Assembly (NCBI RefSeq): GCF_010501095.1
Contig: NZ_QVMP01000019.1
Location: 1 to 64,000 of the forward strand
Direction: 5' to 3'
DNA length: 64,000 nucleotides
Origin: Dysgonomonas sp. 520
Lineage (GTDB): Bacteria; Bacteroidota; Bacteroidia; Bacteroidales; Dysgonomonadaceae
Shown: one piece after another, positions 63,814-64,000 of the stretch
How positions within the stretch are numbered: the stretch's first letter is position 1
Layout: each line of letters begins with the position of its first letter
The notes under the pieces: model-generated
The model's database searches: none
What the model was told of the DNA's origin: nothing
Seen by the model: only the letters and a program-made list of their open reading frames with translations
Translations under genes and position numbers: made by a program

Positions 63814-64000
63814 CTAATAACCTTCAACATCTTCTCTTTTCTTTCCAATGTTCCAATTATTCTCATCAAGTTGTTTTATTTCGAGCCCAATTTTCTCTAT
63901 ATCTTCTTCCAGCCGTTTGTGAAAACAACTTTCACTGTCGTCCCCAGAAATTAACCAGTCAATTCTTTGAGCATAAGCAGCTGCTAATTTGCATAGACGA
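63814..64000 (-). CDS. XRE-family regulator, C-terminal part (cut by window edge)
   Basis: A minus-strand frame open to the right edge, ending at TAG 63814-63816. It reads RLCKLAAAYAQRIDWLISGD, the usual end of a Cro/C1-type HTH domain (xxAxAxxVxxDWLxxGD), then a short charged helix and ...KKREDVEGY. The start and most of the HTH are outside the window. Likely the repressor or controller of the island. Confidence 0.6.
   Translation of the reverse strand, partial: RLCKLAAAYAQRIDWLISGDDSESCFHKRLEEDIEKIGLEIKQLDENNWNIGKKREDVEGY

Larger units (their letters stand above)
48245..64000. mobile_element. Mobilizable genomic island (one end in window)
   Basis: Everything from the 3' side of tRNA-Leu to the window edge is accessory. 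The defence cargo (SIR2-HerA, R-M, KAP) lies next to the tRNA. Behind it are a mobilization and replication-type backbone (membrane coiled-coil protein, relaxase, MobC, oriT candidate, DUF6371, DUF3987, HTH, XRE). Nearly all genes point left, toward the tRNA. No integrase gene is present in the window, so it must lie further right if the element is still mobile. Boundaries are inferred from gene content; the second attachment site is not visible. Confidence 0.75.

Noticed and set aside
48245-64000. CRISPR array
   Set aside because: No regularly spaced direct repeats of suitable length are seen here or elsewhere in the window.

Overview
The window looks like a Bacteroidota chromosome, order Bacteroidales. 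A Dysgonomonas-like relative is my best guess from the overall look of the proteins; that rank is inference. Support for the phylum: promoters of the form TTTG-N19-TAnnTTTG recur in front of several genes; typical Bacteroidales families are present (DUF4924, DUF2723, eukaryote-type hexokinase, a NUDIX-winged-helix regulator, MobC/relaxase/DUF3987 mobile islands); coding is moderately AT-rich.

Positions 1 to about 48160 are core chromosome. In order: the end of a PLP aminotransferase; a GT4 glycosyltransferase; DUF4924 and rmlD; a small Cys/Lys-rich exported protein; a two-META-domain lipoprotein; gyrB; the translation operon rplM-rpsI-rpsB-tsf with two structured non-coding stretches inside it; a coupled pair of regulators (degenerate NUDIX and an RIC-like LuxR protein); a small surface-glycan locus (GT90, WaaP-type kinase, GT10) behind prfC; dps; rpsA; a tandem pair of related exported proteins, one ending in four DnaJ-type zinc knuckles; YjjG-like HAD; a coiled-coil lipoprotein; the histidine kinase-rsmI-VOC operon; radical SAM; a second HAD; DUF937/OmpA; a 1238-residue AsmA-like protein; hexokinase; an MFS nucleoside permease; mltG; an MBL hydrolase with gcvP; an outer-membrane barrel gene plus the relic of a second copy; the large DUF2723 membrane protein; a polysaccharide deacetylase; GT2; manC; and tRNA-Leu(CAA). 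Two families of MITE-like intergenic repeats with inverted ends lie in this part.

From tRNA-Leu to the right edge (48245-64000) the window holds a mobilizable genomic island. Its backbone reads right to left: partial XRE regulator, hypothetical protein, HTH protein, DUF3987, DUF6371/Toprim-like, a nested-palindrome oriT candidate, mobC, relaxase, and a membrane coiled-coil protein. Its cargo, next to the tRNA, is a defence cluster: a KAP NTPase, a single-chain restriction-modification enzyme, and a SIR2-HerA pair.

Two of the defence modules are broken. The herA gene is split by a 1435-bp IS5-like element with 6-bp target duplications. The R-M gene has an in-frame TAA at codon 13 of its apparent reading frame. 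The integrase and the far end of the island are not in the window.
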